A stretch of 47,902 bases of DNA from an uncultured Alphaproteobacteria bacterium (GCA_937865685.1 CALMGU010000159.1:1-47902); one strand, 5' to 3'. Shown: positions 37,402-47,428, counted from the first letter of the stretch. Notes: generated from the letters alone by a model not told the origin. Translations and numbers: made by a program.

Positions 37402-38928
37402 ATGCAGCGCGCTTTGAATGTCACCCGCGAACGTTTCGCCGACTGGTACCAGGCCGTGGTGCGCGACGCGGATATGGCCGAATCCAGCCCCGTGCGCGGC
37501 GCCATGGTGATCAAGCCCTGGGGCTATGGCGTGTGGGAACTGATTCAGCAGGAGCTGGACCGCCGCATCAAGGCGACCGGCCATGAGAATTGTTATTTCC
37601 CCCTTTTCATCCCCCTCTCCTTCATCGCCAAGGAAGCCGATCATGTCGACGGTTTCGCCAAGGAAATGGCGGTGGTCACCCATCACCGCCTGAAGCAGAT
37701 CGACGGCAAGTTGGTGCCCGATCCCGAAGCCAAGCTGGAAGAACCGCTGGTGGTCCGCCCCACCTCCGAAACCATCATCGGCGACGCCTTCTCGCGCTGG
37801 ATCAGGAGCCACCGCGACCTGCCCATGCTGATCAATCAATGGGCCAATGTGGTGCGCTGGGAAATGCGGCCGCGCCTGTTCCTGCGCACCACCGAGTTCC
37901 TCTGGCAGGAAGGCCACACCGCCCATGCGACCGAAGCCGAAGCGGTGGAAGAAACCAGGAAGATGCTGGAAGTCTATCGCGCCTTCGCCGAGGAGATTTT
38001 GGCGATGCCCGTGATCGCGGGCGAGAAGCCGGAGAATGAACGTTTCCCCGGCGCGGTGAACACCTATTCCATCGAGGCGATGATGCAGGACGGCAAGGCG
38101 CTGCAGGCCGGCACCTCGCATTTCCTGGGTACGCATTTCGCCGAAGCCCAGAACATCAAATTCCAGGACGATGCCGGCGCCCTCAGTTTCTGCAACACCA
38201 CCAGCTGGGGCGTTTCCACCCGCCTGATCGGCGGAGTGATCATGACCCATGGCGACGATGATGGCTTGCGCCTGCCGCCCGCCATCGCGCCCCGCCAGAT
38301 CGTGGTGGTGCCGATGCTGCGCGACAAGCCGGAAGATGCCGACGTGCTGGCCTATTGCGAAAATCTGGTGAAGGCCTTGTCGGGCATGACCGCGTTCGGT
38401 CAGCCCCTGCGCGCCTTGCTGGACACAAAGAAAATCAAATCGGCGGAGAAGCGCTGGAACTGGGTTCGCCGCGGCGCGCCTTTGATTGTGGAAATCGGCC
38501 CCCGCGATGCCGCGGCCGGAAATGTCACCTATATGCGCCGCGACGACTTACGCGACGGCGACAAGGTGAAATCCATCGCCAAGCCGCGCGTCGATTTCGT
38601 GGAAAGCGCGGTTCAGCTGTTGGCGGAAATTCAGGCGGGCCTTTACGCCGACGCCAAGGCGCGGCTGGACGGCAATATCAAATCCGGCATCACCAGCTTC
38701 GATGCCATGGCGGCTTATTTCGGCGAGGATGACGACAGTTTCAAAGGCTGGGTCCGCGTGGCCTGGTCGCGGCCGACCGGCACGGCGCTGGATGCTGTCG
38801 AGCAGAAGCTCAAGGCCCTCAAGCTCACCATCCGCAATGCACCGGAAGGCCAGCCGCAAACGTTCGGTACTTGCATCTTCACCGGCGCACCGGGCGTCGA
38901 GGAAATCCTGATCGGACGGGCTTACTGA
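37402..38928 (+). CDS. proS: prolyl-tRNA synthetase, archaeal/eukaryotic-like type
   Basis: 508 aa class II synthetase. The N-terminus (FADWYQAVVRDADMAESS, PVRGAMVIKPWGYGVWELIQ) and the class II motif 2 region RWEMRPRLFLRTTEFLWQEG match the archaeal/eukaryotic-like ProRS family. EPLVVRPTSETII is also present. It ends with the C-terminal domain finishing FTGAPGVEEILIGRAY. The ~440-aa bacterial ProRS usual in alphaproteobacteria begins differently and normally lies on the lolC strand at this locus. Here the gene is on the opposite strand, so the native enzyme seems displaced. Confidence 0.93.
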   Translation: MQRALNVTRERFADWYQAVVRDADMAESSPVRGAMVIKPWGYGVWELIQQELDRRIKATGHENCYFPLFIPLSFIAKEADHVDGFAKEMAVVTHHRLKQIDGKLVPDPEAKLEEPLVVRPTSETIIGDAFSRWIRSHRDLPMLINQWANVVRWEMRPRLFLRTTEFLWQEGHTAHATEAEAVEETRKMLEVYRAFAEEILAMPVIAGEKPENERFPGAVNTYSIEAMMQDGKALQAGTSHFLGTHFAEAQNIKFQDDAGALSFCNTTSWGVSTRLIGGVIMTHGDDDGLRLPPAIAPRQIVVVPMLRDKPEDADVLAYCENLVKALSGMTAFGQPLRALLDTKKIKSAEKRWNWVRRGAPLIVEIGPRDAAAGNVTYMRRDDLRDGDKVKSIAKPRVDFVESAVQLLAEIQAGLYADAKARLDGNIKSGITSFDAMAAYFGEDDDSFKGWVRVAWSRPTGTALDAVEQKLKALKLTIRNAPEGQPQTFGTCIFTGAPGVEEILIGRAY

Positions 38929-38935
38929 GCAACGC

Positions 38936-39310
38936 TTAACGCCGGGCGGGGGCACATCCGGGCGGCGGATTCAGGATCGGATCCAAGGTGCGTCCATCGA
39001 TGGCGACGACAGGCCCATCTTTTTGCTGACCATGACGCCCCTGTTTTGCCAGGGGTACCAGGACCCCATCCGGGACCGGATTTCTGCGCCCGGCCAGATC
39101 GGCTGGCATCACCGGATTGCCATTCACATCGACGCCGGGAACATAATCCGGGCTTGCCAGATGGGGGGCACAAGGCCCCTGCGCGCCATCACGCAGCAGC
39201 GCGTCAGATTCGCCGCGCGCCACTATTCCCGCCCATGCCAGACCAGGCGCAATGAAAATGGCCAAGACCAGGGCATAGATAAATTTGTAATTTTGTTGCG
39301 ATTGCTGCAC
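38936..39310 (-). CDS. small secreted protein of unknown function
   Basis: 124 aa from GTG 39310 with AGGGA eight bases upstream. A hydrophobic signal sequence (FIYALVLAIFIAPGLAWA) is followed by a Pro/Gly/Asp-rich mature part with CAPHLASPDYVPGVDVNG and NPVMPADLAG. A second Cys is in PPPGCAPARR at the end, so one disulfide is possible. The CAPH...YVPGxDxxG-PADL pattern resembles small periplasmic proteins I have seen in Caulobacter-like genomes; no function is known. It converges on proS with seven bases between stops. Confidence 0.65.
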   Translation of the reverse strand: MQQSQQNYKFIYALVLAIFIAPGLAWAGIVARGESDALLRDGAQGPCAPHLASPDYVPGVDVNGNPVMPADLAGRRNPVPDGVLVPLAKQGRHGQQKDGPVVAIDGRTLDPILNPPPGCAPARR

Positions 39311-39331
39311 CGCAAAATCCCTAGAAATTTC

Positions 39332-39360
39332 GTGACAGAATGTCCGAACCACAGTATCTA
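39332..39360 (+). promoter_or_regulatory. possible promoter of a small RNA
   Basis: GTGACA (39332-39337), a 17-base spacer and TATCTA (39355-39360), on the plus strand and divergent from the small secreted protein. The -35 matches the consensus at five of six positions; the -10 is weak. Confidence 0.4.
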
Positions 39361-39365
39361 CGAGG

Positions 39366-39470
39366 ACATTAAAGAACTCGCTAAAAGCGGGTCGTCGCGA
39401 AGAGCGGCCAAGTTCGGGGAAGAATTCGCCTTAAGGCGGCAAAGGCCGGAGCCAGCTCCGGCCTTTTTGC
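39366..39470 (+). ncRNA. candidate small RNA ending in a rho-independent terminator
   Basis: No plus-strand gene precedes the terminator at 39444-39468 except proS, over 500 bases away with a convergent gene between. The ~100 bases before it contain a series of small hairpins: CGC-TAAAA-GCG near 39380, CGC-GAAGA-GCG near 39398, and CGCC-TTAA-GGCG near 39428. A promoter-like sequence stands just upstream. No family was recognised. The alternative is that the hairpin only ends the minus-strand DUF1467 transcript. Confidence 0.35.
39444..39468 (+). terminator. rho-independent terminator, possibly bidirectional
   Basis: A perfect 9-bp GC-rich stem (39444-39452 with 39455-39463) is followed by TTTTT on the plus strand. 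On the minus strand, 28 bases after the DUF1467 stop, only TTT follows, so it is best on the plus strand but could serve both. Confidence 0.75.
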
Positions 39471-39490
39471 TTTCCTGGTCTTTGGCTCTC

Positions 39491-39721
39491 CTACAACTCC
39501 AGCCAGCCGAAGCCGATGGCGAAATAGAAGATCACCCACAGCACCGCGGCCACGCCCGTCGCCCAGATCGCCTTGCGCTTGAAATGCGGATTGAGCGGCG
39601 CGCCGGTTTCCGGGTCAACTTCGCCCAGGCCGATCGGCAGCATGCAGAACAGCGCCAGGAACCACAGCACCGCATAGGCGCTGAACAGCACGATGTAATG
39701 CAGGAATCCGGGTACGGTCAT
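39491..39721 (-). CDS. DUF1467 family small membrane protein
   Basis: 76 aa with two transmembrane helices (about 8-31 and 53-73) and a conserved linker GLGEVDPETGAPLNPHFKRK. DUF1467 is an alphaproteobacterial family of unknown function normally found between mce and proS. Its start overlaps the mce stop by four bases. Here it is the last gene of the nuo-side operon, since proS has been displaced. Confidence 0.9.
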   Translation of the reverse strand: MTVPGFLHYIVLFSAYAVLWFLALFCMLPIGLGEVDPETGAPLNPHFKRKAIWATGVAAVLWVIFYFAIGFGWLEL

Positions 39722-40122
39722 GCCTGTTCCAGTTCAACCAAAGTGCCGATGAAATCCTTGGGATGGAGGAACAGCACCGGCTTGCCATGGGCGCCGATCT
39801 TGGGCTCGGCTCCGCTCGCCAGCCGCGCGCCCTGCGCCAGAAGATGATCGCGTGCCGCCAGAATATCGTCCACTTCAAAGCACAGATGATGCACCCCGCC
39901 CGCCGGATTGCGGACGAGGAAATTGGCGATGGGAGAATTGTCGCCCAGCGGCGTCAGCAATTCGATCTTGGCTCCGGGGAGTTCGACGAAAACGGTGACC
40001 ACGCCATGATCCGGTTGCGGCACTGGCTCTGAGACTTTTGCGCCCAGCATGTCGCGATAAACCGCAACGGCCTTGTCCAGATCGCTGGTGGCAATGGCCA
40101 CGTGATTGAGGCGCCCTATCAT
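39718..40122 (-). CDS. mce: methylmalonyl-CoA epimerase
   Basis: 134 aa of the vicinal-oxygen-chelate fold, interconverting (2R)- and (2S)-methylmalonyl-CoA in propionate metabolism. Metal ligands are likely His7 (RLNHVAIA), the His in GGVHHLCFEVDD and the Glu in LVELEQA. ATG 40122 overlaps the rnj stop. The position after rnj is conserved in alphaproteobacteria. Confidence 0.93.
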   Translation of the reverse strand: MIGRLNHVAIATSDLDKAVAVYRDMLGAKVSEPVPQPDHGVVTVFVELPGAKIELLTPLGDNSPIANFLVRNPAGGVHHLCFEVDDILAARDHLLAQGARLASGAEPKIGAHGKPVLFLHPKDFIGTLVELEQA

Positions 40123-41762
40123 AGCTCGATCACCGTAACACGAGTAACCGGCTTTTTCCCCCACGCATCCTGGGCAGCGCGCCGGGCGGCGCGACGCACC
40201 GCTTCGCGCAATTCCTCGCTGTCGCTTTTCTTCGGATTATGCCGCCGCACCGTTTCATCGACCGCTTCGCGCACGGCGTCTTCCACCGCGTCCGGCATCC
40301 CTTCGGTGAGAAGGCCGGCTTCCGCCGCCATCCTTCCCTTTCCGTCCAATACCAAGGTGACGACAATGAGACCGGCAAAAGCCATCGCCCGCCGGGTCTT
40401 GGCCAGCCCCTCGCCTTCGGCAACCAGGATGCGGCCATCCATATGGATGCGGCCGGACGGGACTTCGTCGATCAACTCCGCATGTCCGGGCGCCAGCCGG
40501 TAGAGCTGGCCGTTGGCCGGCACCAGCGCCTCGGGCACCTGCAGCGATTTGGCCAGCCGCGCATGTTCGGCCATGTGCCTGAGCTCGCCATGAACCGGCA
40601 CGGCGATCTTGGGCCGGGTCCAGCGATACATCTGCGCCAATTCCTCCCGCGCGGGATGGCCGGACACATGCACGAAATGATCTTCCGCCGTCAGCACTTC
40701 CACGCCCAGGGCCGAAAGCTTGTTGTGCAATTCGAAAATCGGCAGATCGTTGCCCGGAATGATGCGGGACGAGAAGATCACCGCATCGCCCTTGCCCAGC
40801 TGCACGTCACGGTGATTGCCGGCCGCGATCCGCGCCAGCGCCGCGCGCGGCTCGCCCTGGCTGCCGGTGACGAGATAAAGAATTTTGCGGGCGGGAAGAT
40901 CGGTGGCTTCGGCCGCATCCAGCATGGGCGGAAGATCCGCCAGATAGCCGCTTTCTTTCGCGGCCGCCACGATCTTGTGCATGGAGCGGCCGACCAGCGC
41001 CACTTTGCGCCCATTCGCGGCGGCGGCGCGGGCGACACTGTCCAGGCGCGCGACATTCGAGGCGAAGGCCGTCACCGCCACCCGGCCCTTCAATCCGCCG
41101 ATCAATGTGGTGAGGCCGTCGCGCACTTCGGCTTCGGAGCCGGAATGGCCGGGCACCAGCGCATTGGTGGAATCGCAGACCAGCGCCAGCACGCCGTCAT
41201 CGCCCAGCTTCTCGATGGCCGCGGTGTCCGTCACTTCGCCCAGAAGCGGATCGGGGTCGATCTTCCAGTCACCAGTATGGGCAATCACGCCCAGCGGCGT
41301 GCGGATCGCCAGAAGATTGGGCTCGAGAATGGAGTGGGTGATGGAAATGAAATCGATCGCGAACGGCCCCAGGGTCAGCGAACCGCCCACCGGCACATCG
41401 CGGACCGGGGCCGTAATTCCGGCTTCCGCCAGCTTGCCTTCGATCAGGCGCGCGGTGAATGGCGTGGCATAGATCGGGCATTTGAGCAGCGGCCACAGGG
41501 GCGCGATGGCGCCGATATGATCCTCATGCGCATGGGTGGCGACGATGCCCAGCACATTCTCCCGCTGTTCCGCCATGAAGCGGATATCGGGCATGATGAT
41601 ATCCACGCCCGGCGCCCGGCTTTCATTGCCGAAGGTGATGCCACAATCCACCACGATCCATTGGCGGCGGTTCGCCGGCCCGAAGCCGTAGGCGTTGAAA
41701 TTCATGCCGATCTCGCCCGACCCGCCCAGCGGCAGGAAGACGAGCTCTTCGCGCTTTGCCAT
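40119..41762 (-). CDS. rnj: ribonuclease J
   Basis: RNase J (547 aa) is a metallo-beta-lactamase/beta-CASP nuclease for RNA maturation and decay. HAHEDHIG (77-84) holds zinc ligands; the beta-CASP block includes LVTGSQGEPRAALARIAAG and HVSGHPAREELAQM. A ~100-residue C-terminal domain follows. ATG 41762 shares one base with the coaX stop (TGATG). The frame is open upstream inside coaX, but MAKREELVFLPLGGSGEIGM is the family N-terminus. Confidence 0.95.
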   Translation of the reverse strand: MAKREELVFLPLGGSGEIGMNFNAYGFGPANRRQWIVVDCGITFGNESRAPGVDIIMPDIRFMAEQRENVLGIVATHAHEDHIGAIAPLWPLLKCPIYATPFTARLIEGKLAEAGITAPVRDVPVGGSLTLGPFAIDFISITHSILEPNLLAIRTPLGVIAHTGDWKIDPDPLLGEVTDTAAIEKLGDDGVLALVCDSTNALVPGHSGSEAEVRDGLTTLIGGLKGRVAVTAFASNVARLDSVARAAAANGRKVALVGRSMHKIVAAAKESGYLADLPPMLDAAEATDLPARKILYLVTGSQGEPRAALARIAAGNHRDVQLGKGDAVIFSSRIIPGNDLPIFELHNKLSALGVEVLTAEDHFVHVSGHPAREELAQMYRWTRPKIAVPVHGELRHMAEHARLAKSLQVPEALVPANGQLYRLAPGHAELIDEVPSGRIHMDGRILVAEGEGLAKTRRAMAFAGLIVVTLVLDGKGRMAAEAGLLTEGMPDAVEDAVREAVDETVRRHNPKKSDSEELREAVRRAARRAAQDAWGKKPVTRVTVIEL

Positions 41763-42538
41763 CAGGCCGGCTTCGCGTTGCGGGCGTGAATCAGCATCAG
41801 GCCGCGAATGGTGAGGTCCGGATCGATATGTTCGATGGCGGGAATGTCGGGACGGAAGAGATGCGAAAGCCCGCCGGTGGCCACCACGGTCATGGGCTTG
41901 GCATATTCGGCCTTGATGCGGGCGATCAGCCCGTCGATCAGGCCGACATAGCCCCAATAGACGCCGGACTGCATCGCCGCCACCGTGTTGCGCCCGATCA
42001 CGTTCGGCGCCCGCCGGATGGCGACGCGCGGCAGAAGCGCCGCCGCCTGGTGCAAGGCTTCGATGGAGAGATTGGCGCCCGGCGCGATCAGGCTGCCGTC
42101 GAAATCGCCATTCTCCGCCACGATGTCGAAATTGGTGGCGGTGCCGAAATCCACCACGATCACCGCCCCCTTGTAGCGTTCATGCGCCGCCACCGTGTTG
42201 CACAGCCGGTCCGCGCCCACCGATTGCGGCGCGTCGGTGTTGACCTTCATGCCCAGATCGACGGCAGGATCGCCCACGATCAGGGGCTCGCATTTCAGGT
42301 AGGTGCGGCACAGGGCCCGAAGATCGAACAGCACCGCCGGCACCACCGTGGCGATGATCGCGGCGCTGAGATCGGTGAAGGAAAGCCCTTCCAAACTCAA
42401 AAGCTGGTTCAGCCAGACCGCATATTCGTCGGAGGTGCGCTGGGCATTGGTGACCGCGCGCCACTGGGCCCGCTGCTTGTCCCCGTCATAAACGGCGAAA
42501 ACGATGTTGGTGTTGCCGGCATCTATCGCGAGCAGCAT
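41762..42538 (-). CDS. coaX: type III pantothenate kinase
   Basis: CoaX (258 aa) performs the first step of coenzyme A synthesis with an ASKHA fold. MLLAIDAGNTNIVFAVYD carries the N-terminal phosphate-binding Asp6; the middle has VGADRLCN and IVVDFGTATNFDIV, then GALIAPG-type LIAPGANLSIEAL and VVATGGLSHL. It follows birA by three bases and overlaps rnj by one, within the conserved nuoN-birA-coaX-rnj order. Confidence 0.95.
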   Translation of the reverse strand: MLLAIDAGNTNIVFAVYDGDKQRAQWRAVTNAQRTSDEYAVWLNQLLSLEGLSFTDLSAAIIATVVPAVLFDLRALCRTYLKCEPLIVGDPAVDLGMKVNTDAPQSVGADRLCNTVAAHERYKGAVIVVDFGTATNFDIVAENGDFDGSLIAPGANLSIEALHQAAALLPRVAIRRAPNVIGRNTVAAMQSGVYWGYVGLIDGLIARIKAEYAKPMTVVATGGLSHLFRPDIPAIEHIDPDLTIRGLMLIHARNAKPA

Positions 42539-42541
42539 CGG

Positions 42542-43276
42542 TCACCTGAAAAAGATATCGGCGGCGGGCAGAATACTGGCGCGCCCGAAACCTTCGTTGA
42601 GCAAAAGCGCCCCATTCTCGTCAATGCCCTCGAACGTGCCGGACCGTTCTTCCGTCGCCAGCCGCGCCCGGATGCGGGTGCCCAGGCCCATGGCCCGCGC
42701 CAGCCACGCTTCGCGGATCGCCTCGAACCCTTGGGCCTGCCAGATGTCATACCATTTGGCGAAGCCCGCCGCGAGCACGGTCAGGGCTTCATCCGCGCTG
42801 GGCACCTTCTGGCCCAGACCCGCCAACGAGGTCGCCGGAAATTCGGTGCTCTCCGGATGATGCGCCAGGTTGACGCCGATGCCGATGGCAAGAGCCGGCG
42901 TTGGCCCGCTTGCGGTCTCCAACAGGATCCCCGCCAGCTTCTTGCCGTCCGCCAGCACATCGTTGGGCCATTTCAACGCCACGCGCGCGTTGGGCGCAAA
43001 ACCCGCAACGGCATCCGCCGCCGCGATGGCAATGACGAAAGAAAGCTGGGCCCATTCGCCTTGGGAACGCGCGGGACGCAGCAGCAAAGTCGCGGCCAGA
43101 TTGCCGCCCGCCATCTCCCAGGAGCGCCCGCGCCGCCCGCGCCCGGCGGTCTGTCGCGGCGCCGTGAGCCAAAGAGGCCCGGCTTCCCCGGCCGCGGCCA
43201 GACGGCGCGCTTCCTCGTTGGTGGAATCGATCTCGTCGTACCGCTTGAGGCCGTAGCCTTGCGGCCATTGGGTCAA
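42542..43276 (-). CDS. birA: biotin--[acetyl-CoA carboxylase] ligase
   Basis: 244 aa, the ligase without an N-terminal DNA-binding domain, so it attaches biotin but should not be a repressor. EIDSTNEEARRLA (about 15-27), the GRGRRGRSW biotinyl-AMP loop and ALKWPNDVLADGKKLAGILLE are complete. There is no ATG before the conserved start; TTG 43276, overlapping the nuoN stop as TTGA, is the best start and implies translational coupling. Confidence 0.92.
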   Translation of the reverse strand: MTQWPQGYGLKRYDEIDSTNEEARRLAAAGEAGPLWLTAPRQTAGRGRRGRSWEMAGGNLAATLLLRPARSQGEWAQLSFVIAIAAADAVAGFAPNARVALKWPNDVLADGKKLAGILLETASGPTPALAIGIGVNLAHHPESTEFPATSLAGLGQKVPSADEALTVLAAGFAKWYDIWQAQGFEAIREAWLARAMGLGTRIRARLATEERSGTFEGIDENGALLLNEGFGRASILPAADIFFR

Positions 43277-44712
43277 GGCAGCAACGCCTTTGCGGCGACA
43301 TCGGCGGCGGTGATCACCGGCGAAGCCGCGAAGATGAAGAGCAGCGCCACCGCGCCGGACACGACCAGGATCGCGCGCGAGCCCATCGCCATGTCTCCAT
43401 CCAGGGCCGGCGCGGGCTCGTCGAAATACATGATCTTCACCAGGCGCAGGTAATAGACCAGGCCTATGGCGCTGGCGAGGACGCCCAGGATGGCGGGCCA
43501 GATCAGCCCGGCCTGGATCGCCGCCAGGAAGACATAGAATTTGGCGAAGAAGCCGGCCAGCGGCGGCAGTCCCGCCAGGCTGAGGAACAGCATGGAGAAG
43601 ACCAGCCCCAGCTTGGGATTGGTGCGTGCCAGGCCCGCGAGATCGGAAATCGCTTCCACCGGCTTTCCGCCCCGCCGCATGGCCTGGATGCAGGCGAAGA
43701 CACCCAGATTGGTGAAGACGTAGATCGCCATATAGATCAGCACGCCGCGCACGCCCAACGCCGTACCCGCCGCCAGGCCCAACAGCGCGTAACCCATGTG
43801 ACCGATGGAACTGTAAGCCATCAGGCGCTTGATGTTCTTCTGGCCCAGCGCCGCGATCGCACCCAGCGCCATCGACAGGACGGAGATGGCGATGATCACC
43901 TGCCGCCATTGTTCCAGGGCGTGGGGGAACGGGATCAGGATCGCACGCAGGAACAGGCCCATCGCCGCGACCTTGGCGGCGGTGGCGAAATAGGCGGTGA
44001 TGGGCGTGGGCGCGCCTTCATACACATCGGGCGTCCACATATGGAACGGCACCGCTGAAACCTTGAAGGCCAAGCCCGAAATCAGGAACACCAGGCCGAA
44101 GATCAGGCCGATGCCCACACCCGATTGCGCCACCACATGGGCGACGGCGGAGAACTCCACCGAGCCGGTGAAGCCATAGATCATGGAGATGCCATACAGC
44201 ATCATGCCGGACGACAAAGCGCCCAGGACGAAATATTTGAGCCCGGCTTCGGTCGAGCGCAGATGGTCGCGGTTGAACGAGGCCAGCACATAAAGCGCCA
44301 GGGATTGCAGCTCCAGCCCCATGTAAAGCGCGATGAAGCTGCCCGCCGACACCATCAGCAGCATGCCCAAGGTGGCCAGCACGATCAGCACCGGCAACTC
44401 AAAACGCGCCATGGCGATGGGCGCGAAGAACTCGTCGGCCAGGAGAATGCAAAGCGCCGCGCCCACCAGGATCAGGATTTTTGCGAAACGGGCGAAATCA
44501 TCGGCGACAAAGGCGCCATGGAACGCGCTTGCATGACTGGGCACCGCCCAGATCGCTTCGGCCCCAGCCATCACGAACAAAGCGATCGCGCCGAAGGAAA
44601 TCGCGGGTGCGGTCTTTTCCCCGCCGATCGCGCCGATCAGCAGGAGCGCCATCGCGCCCAGAGCCAGAACCAACTCCGGCAGAAGGACCATGAGGTCGGC
44701 TTGAAGCGTCAC
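43273..44712 (-). CDS. nuoN: NADH-quinone oxidoreductase subunit N
   Basis: NuoN (479 aa) is an antiporter-like membrane subunit of complex I with about 14 helices. [17 protein letters not shown] carries the conserved Glu of helix 5. [20 protein letters not shown] and the lysine-bearing [20 protein letters not shown] are proton-channel signatures. It overlaps nuoM upstream and birA downstream by four bases each. Confidence 0.96.
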   Translation of the reverse strand: MTLQADLMVLLPELVLALGAMALLLIGAIGGEKTAPAISFGAIALFVMAGAEAIWAVPSHASAFHGAFVADDFARFAKILILVGAALCILLADEFFAPIAMARFELPVLIVLATLGMLLMVSAGSFIALYMGLELQSLALYVLASFNRDHLRSTEAGLKYFVLGALSSGMMLYGISMIYGFTGSVEFSAVAHVVAQSGVGIGLIFGLVFLISGLAFKVSAVPFHMWTPDVYEGAPTPITAYFATAAKVAAMGLFLRAILIPFPHALEQWRQVIIAISVLSMALGAIAALGQKNIKRLMAYSSIGHMGYALLGLAAGTALGVRGVLIYMAIYVFTNLGVFACIQAMRRGGKPVEAISDLAGLARTNPKLGLVFSMLFLSLAGLPPLAGFFAKFYVFLAAIQAGLIWPAILGVLASAIGLVYYLRLVKIMYFDEPAPALDGDMAMGSRAILVVSGAVALLFIFAASPVITAADVAAKALLP

Positions 44713-46253
44713 TGTCCCGTCCCCTTTTCCGCCGCCGCCAGCTTGCCGCTGGCAGCCTGCGCGAGCGCGCCGTGATTGGAATGATCGAAGGCCAGCGACG
44801 CCTTGCTGTCGGTGATCAGCTTGGCCACCGACGGCGTGGTCACGTCGAACACGGGCTTCGGATAGAAGCCCAGCGCGATGGTGATCACCACCAGCGGCGC
44901 CAGAATGGCGACTTCGCGGGCCGTCAGGTCCTGGATGGTCTGCAAGGTCGGCTTGACCAGCGCGCCGAAGATGATGCGGCGGTAGAGGAAAAGCGCGTAA
45001 GCCGCTGAAAGGATTACGCCCGTCGCCGCGAAAATCGCGATCCAGCTATTGTGGATATAGGCGCCCAGCATGGTGAGGAATTCACCGATAAAGCCCGAGG
45101 TGCCCGGCAGGCCGACATTGGCCAGGGTGAAAACCATGAAGCAGGCGGCATAAAGCGGCATGCGGTTGACCAGGCCGCCATAGGCCGAAATCTCGCGGGT
45201 ATGCATCCGGTCATAGACCACGCCAACGCAAAGGAAGAGCGCGCCCGACACCACGCCATGGCTGAGCATCTGGAAGATGCCGCCTTCCACGCCCTGGTGG
45301 GTGAGCGTGAAGATACCCATGGTGACGAAGCCCATATGGGCGACGGAGGAATAGGCGATCAGCTTCTTCATGTCCTCCTGCGCCAGGGCCACCAGCGAGG
45401 TGTAGATGATGGCGACGATGGACATGGTGAAGACCAGTGGCGCGAACATCTCGGTGGCGGACGGGAACATGGGCAGGGAGAAGCGCAGGAAGCCGTAACC
45501 GCCCATCTTCAAGAGGATGCCGGCCAGGATAACGGAACCGGCGGTGGGCGCTTCCACATGCGCGTCGGGAAGCCAGGTATGGACCGGCCACATCGGCATC
45601 TTGACCGCGAAGCTGGCGAAGAAGGCCAGCCACAGCCATGTCTGCATCTGCGGCGGGAAATGCGGATTGGCGAGCAGCGCCGCGATGTCGGTGGTGCCGG
45701 TGTACCAATACATGCTCATGATCGCGAGCAGCATCAGCACCGAACCGACAAAGGTGTAGAGGAAGAATTTGAAGCTGGCATAGACGCGCCGCTTGCCGCC
45801 CCAGATGCCGATGATCAGGAACATCGGAATCAGGCCGCCTTCGAACAACACATAGAAGAGCACCAGATCCAGCGCGCAGAACACGCCGATCATCATGGTC
45901 TCCAGCACCAGGAAGGCGATCATATATTCGGCGACACGGTTCTCGATCGAGTCCCAGCTGGCGGCGATGCAGAAGGGCATCAGGCCGGCGGTGAGGACCA
46001 CGAACAGCATGGAAATGCCGTCCACGCCCATGTGATAGGAAATGCCGCCGCCCAGCCAGTCCATCTTCTCGACCAGCTGAAAGCCCGGATTGTGGGGATC
46101 GAACGCCGCCCACACCATCAACGACAGAGCGAATGTGACGATGGTGGTGCCGAGCGCGATCCAGCGCGCCGCATCGGCACGCGGCATCGCCAGGATCAGG
46201 GCGGCGCCGACCAGCGGCACGAACGTCACAAGACTGAGAAGCGGAAGGCTCAC
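44709..46253 (-). CDS. nuoM: NADH-quinone oxidoreductase subunit M
   Basis: NuoM (514 aa) is the middle antiporter-like proton channel of complex [21 protein letters not shown] carries the helix 5 Glu. [20 protein letters not shown] and [20 protein letters not shown] hold the helix 7/8 lysine and histidine region. The nuoL-nuoM and nuoM-nuoN overlaps (ATGA) show one operon. Confidence 0.96.
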   Translation of the reverse strand: MSLPLLSLVTFVPLVGAALILAMPRADAARWIALGTTIVTFALSLMVWAAFDPHNPGFQLVEKMDWLGGGISYHMGVDGISMLFVVLTAGLMPFCIAASWDSIENRVAEYMIAFLVLETMMIGVFCALDLVLFYVLFEGGLIPMFLIIGIWGGKRRVYASFKFFLYTFVGSVLMLLAIMSMYWYTGTTDIAALLANPHFPPQMQTWLWLAFFASFAVKMPMWPVHTWLPDAHVEAPTAGSVILAGILLKMGGYGFLRFSLPMFPSATEMFAPLVFTMSIVAIIYTSLVALAQEDMKKLIAYSSVAHMGFVTMGIFTLTHQGVEGGIFQMLSHGVVSGALFLCVGVVYDRMHTREISAYGGLVNRMPLYAACFMVFTLANVGLPGTSGFIGEFLTMLGAYIHNSWIAIFAATGVILSAAYALFLYRRIIFGALVKPTLQTIQDLTAREVAILAPLVVITIALGFYPKPVFDVTTPSVAKLITDSKASLAFDHSNHGALAQAASGKLAAAEKGTGQ

Positions 46254-47428
46254 AGGGCACCTCCCGACGCCATGAACCAGGTCGCAAGCGCGACCACGCC
46301 CAACAGCATCGCCAACGCATAATGATAGACGTAGCCGGATTGCAGCCGGACCGCGCCCCGCGCCGCGTCCAGCACCCGTGCCGAAACGCCGTCCGGACCA
46401 AGCCCGTCGATCACCATGCCGTCACCCTTCTTCCACAGGAAACGGCCGATCCAGAAGGCCGGGCGCACGAACAGGAGATCGTACAGCTCGTCGAAATACC
46501 ACTTGTTGTACAGGAAGACGTAGAGCATGCCGCGCTTGGCCGCGAGTTTTCGCGGCAGATCGGGATGCAGGATGTAATAATAGTAAGCAATCAGGAAGCC
46601 GATGATGGTGACGACAAGCGGCCCCATCTCCACCCAAACCGGCAGATGGCCTTCCTCGCCTTTGCCCACGAACAGCGAAGCGCGCCAGAATTCGCCGGCA
46701 CCTTCGCCGATGAAGAAGTGGGTGAAGGCCATGCCGGCAAAGACCGCGCCCAGCGCCAGCACGGCCAGCGGCACCAGCATCACCAGCGGCGATTCATGCA
46801 CCTCTTCCAATTTGGGCGCGTGATGGCCATGAGCGTCGTCATGCGCATCCGGCTCGTCATGGGCATGAGCATCGCTATGGCCCAGATGTTGATGATCCAG
46901 CCCCCGATAGCGGCCATGGAACGTCATCAGAAACTGGCGCCAGGAATAGAAGCTGGTCATGCCCGCCGACACCAAGAGCAAGGTGAAGGCATAAGAGCCG
47001 ACTGCGGTATGCGCCGCAAAGGTGGAATTGATGATCGCGTCTTTGGAATAGAAGCCCGCCAGGCCGATGCCCAGATACGGCAGGCCGACGCCAGTCAGCG
47101 CCAGATTGCCGATCAGCATCATCGCCCAAGTGAAACGGATCTGTTTCCAGAGGCCACCCATCTTCCGCATGTCGTTCGTATGCACCGCGTGAATGACGGA
47201 GCCGGAACACATGAAGAGGAGGCTCTTGAAAAACGCATGCGTAATCAGGTGCATCAAGCCGGCCTTCCAGCCGCCGACACCCAGCGAGAGCATCATGTAA
47301 CCGAGTTGGCTGACCGTGGAATAAGCAAGAACCCGCTTGATGTCCGTAGCCGTGATCGCAATCGTGGCCGCGAGGAACAGCGTGATCGCGCCGACGATGG
47401 CAATCACCAGCAGCACTTCCGGCGCAAT
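46250..47428 (-). pseudogene. nuoL: NADH-quinone oxidoreductase subunit L, N-terminal half missing
   Basis: The C-terminal ~390 residues of NuoL, the distal proton channel with the lateral helix. Present are [54 protein letters not shown] and a His/Asp-rich loop ([16 protein letters not shown]), seen in other alphaproteobacteria. The C-terminal helix has [18 protein letters not shown]. About 230 N-terminal residues are missing. Upstream of about 47428-47461 the frame continues into aldehyde dehydrogenase sequence, which is not part of NuoL. The truncation probably comes from assembly, not biology. The segment above about 47150 could already derive from another organism's nuoL. Confidence 0.9.

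Noticed and set aside
39332..39600. A plus-strand protein starting at the GTG at 39332
   Set aside because: The frame runs straight through the terminator and into the region antisense to DUF1467, with no ribosome site.
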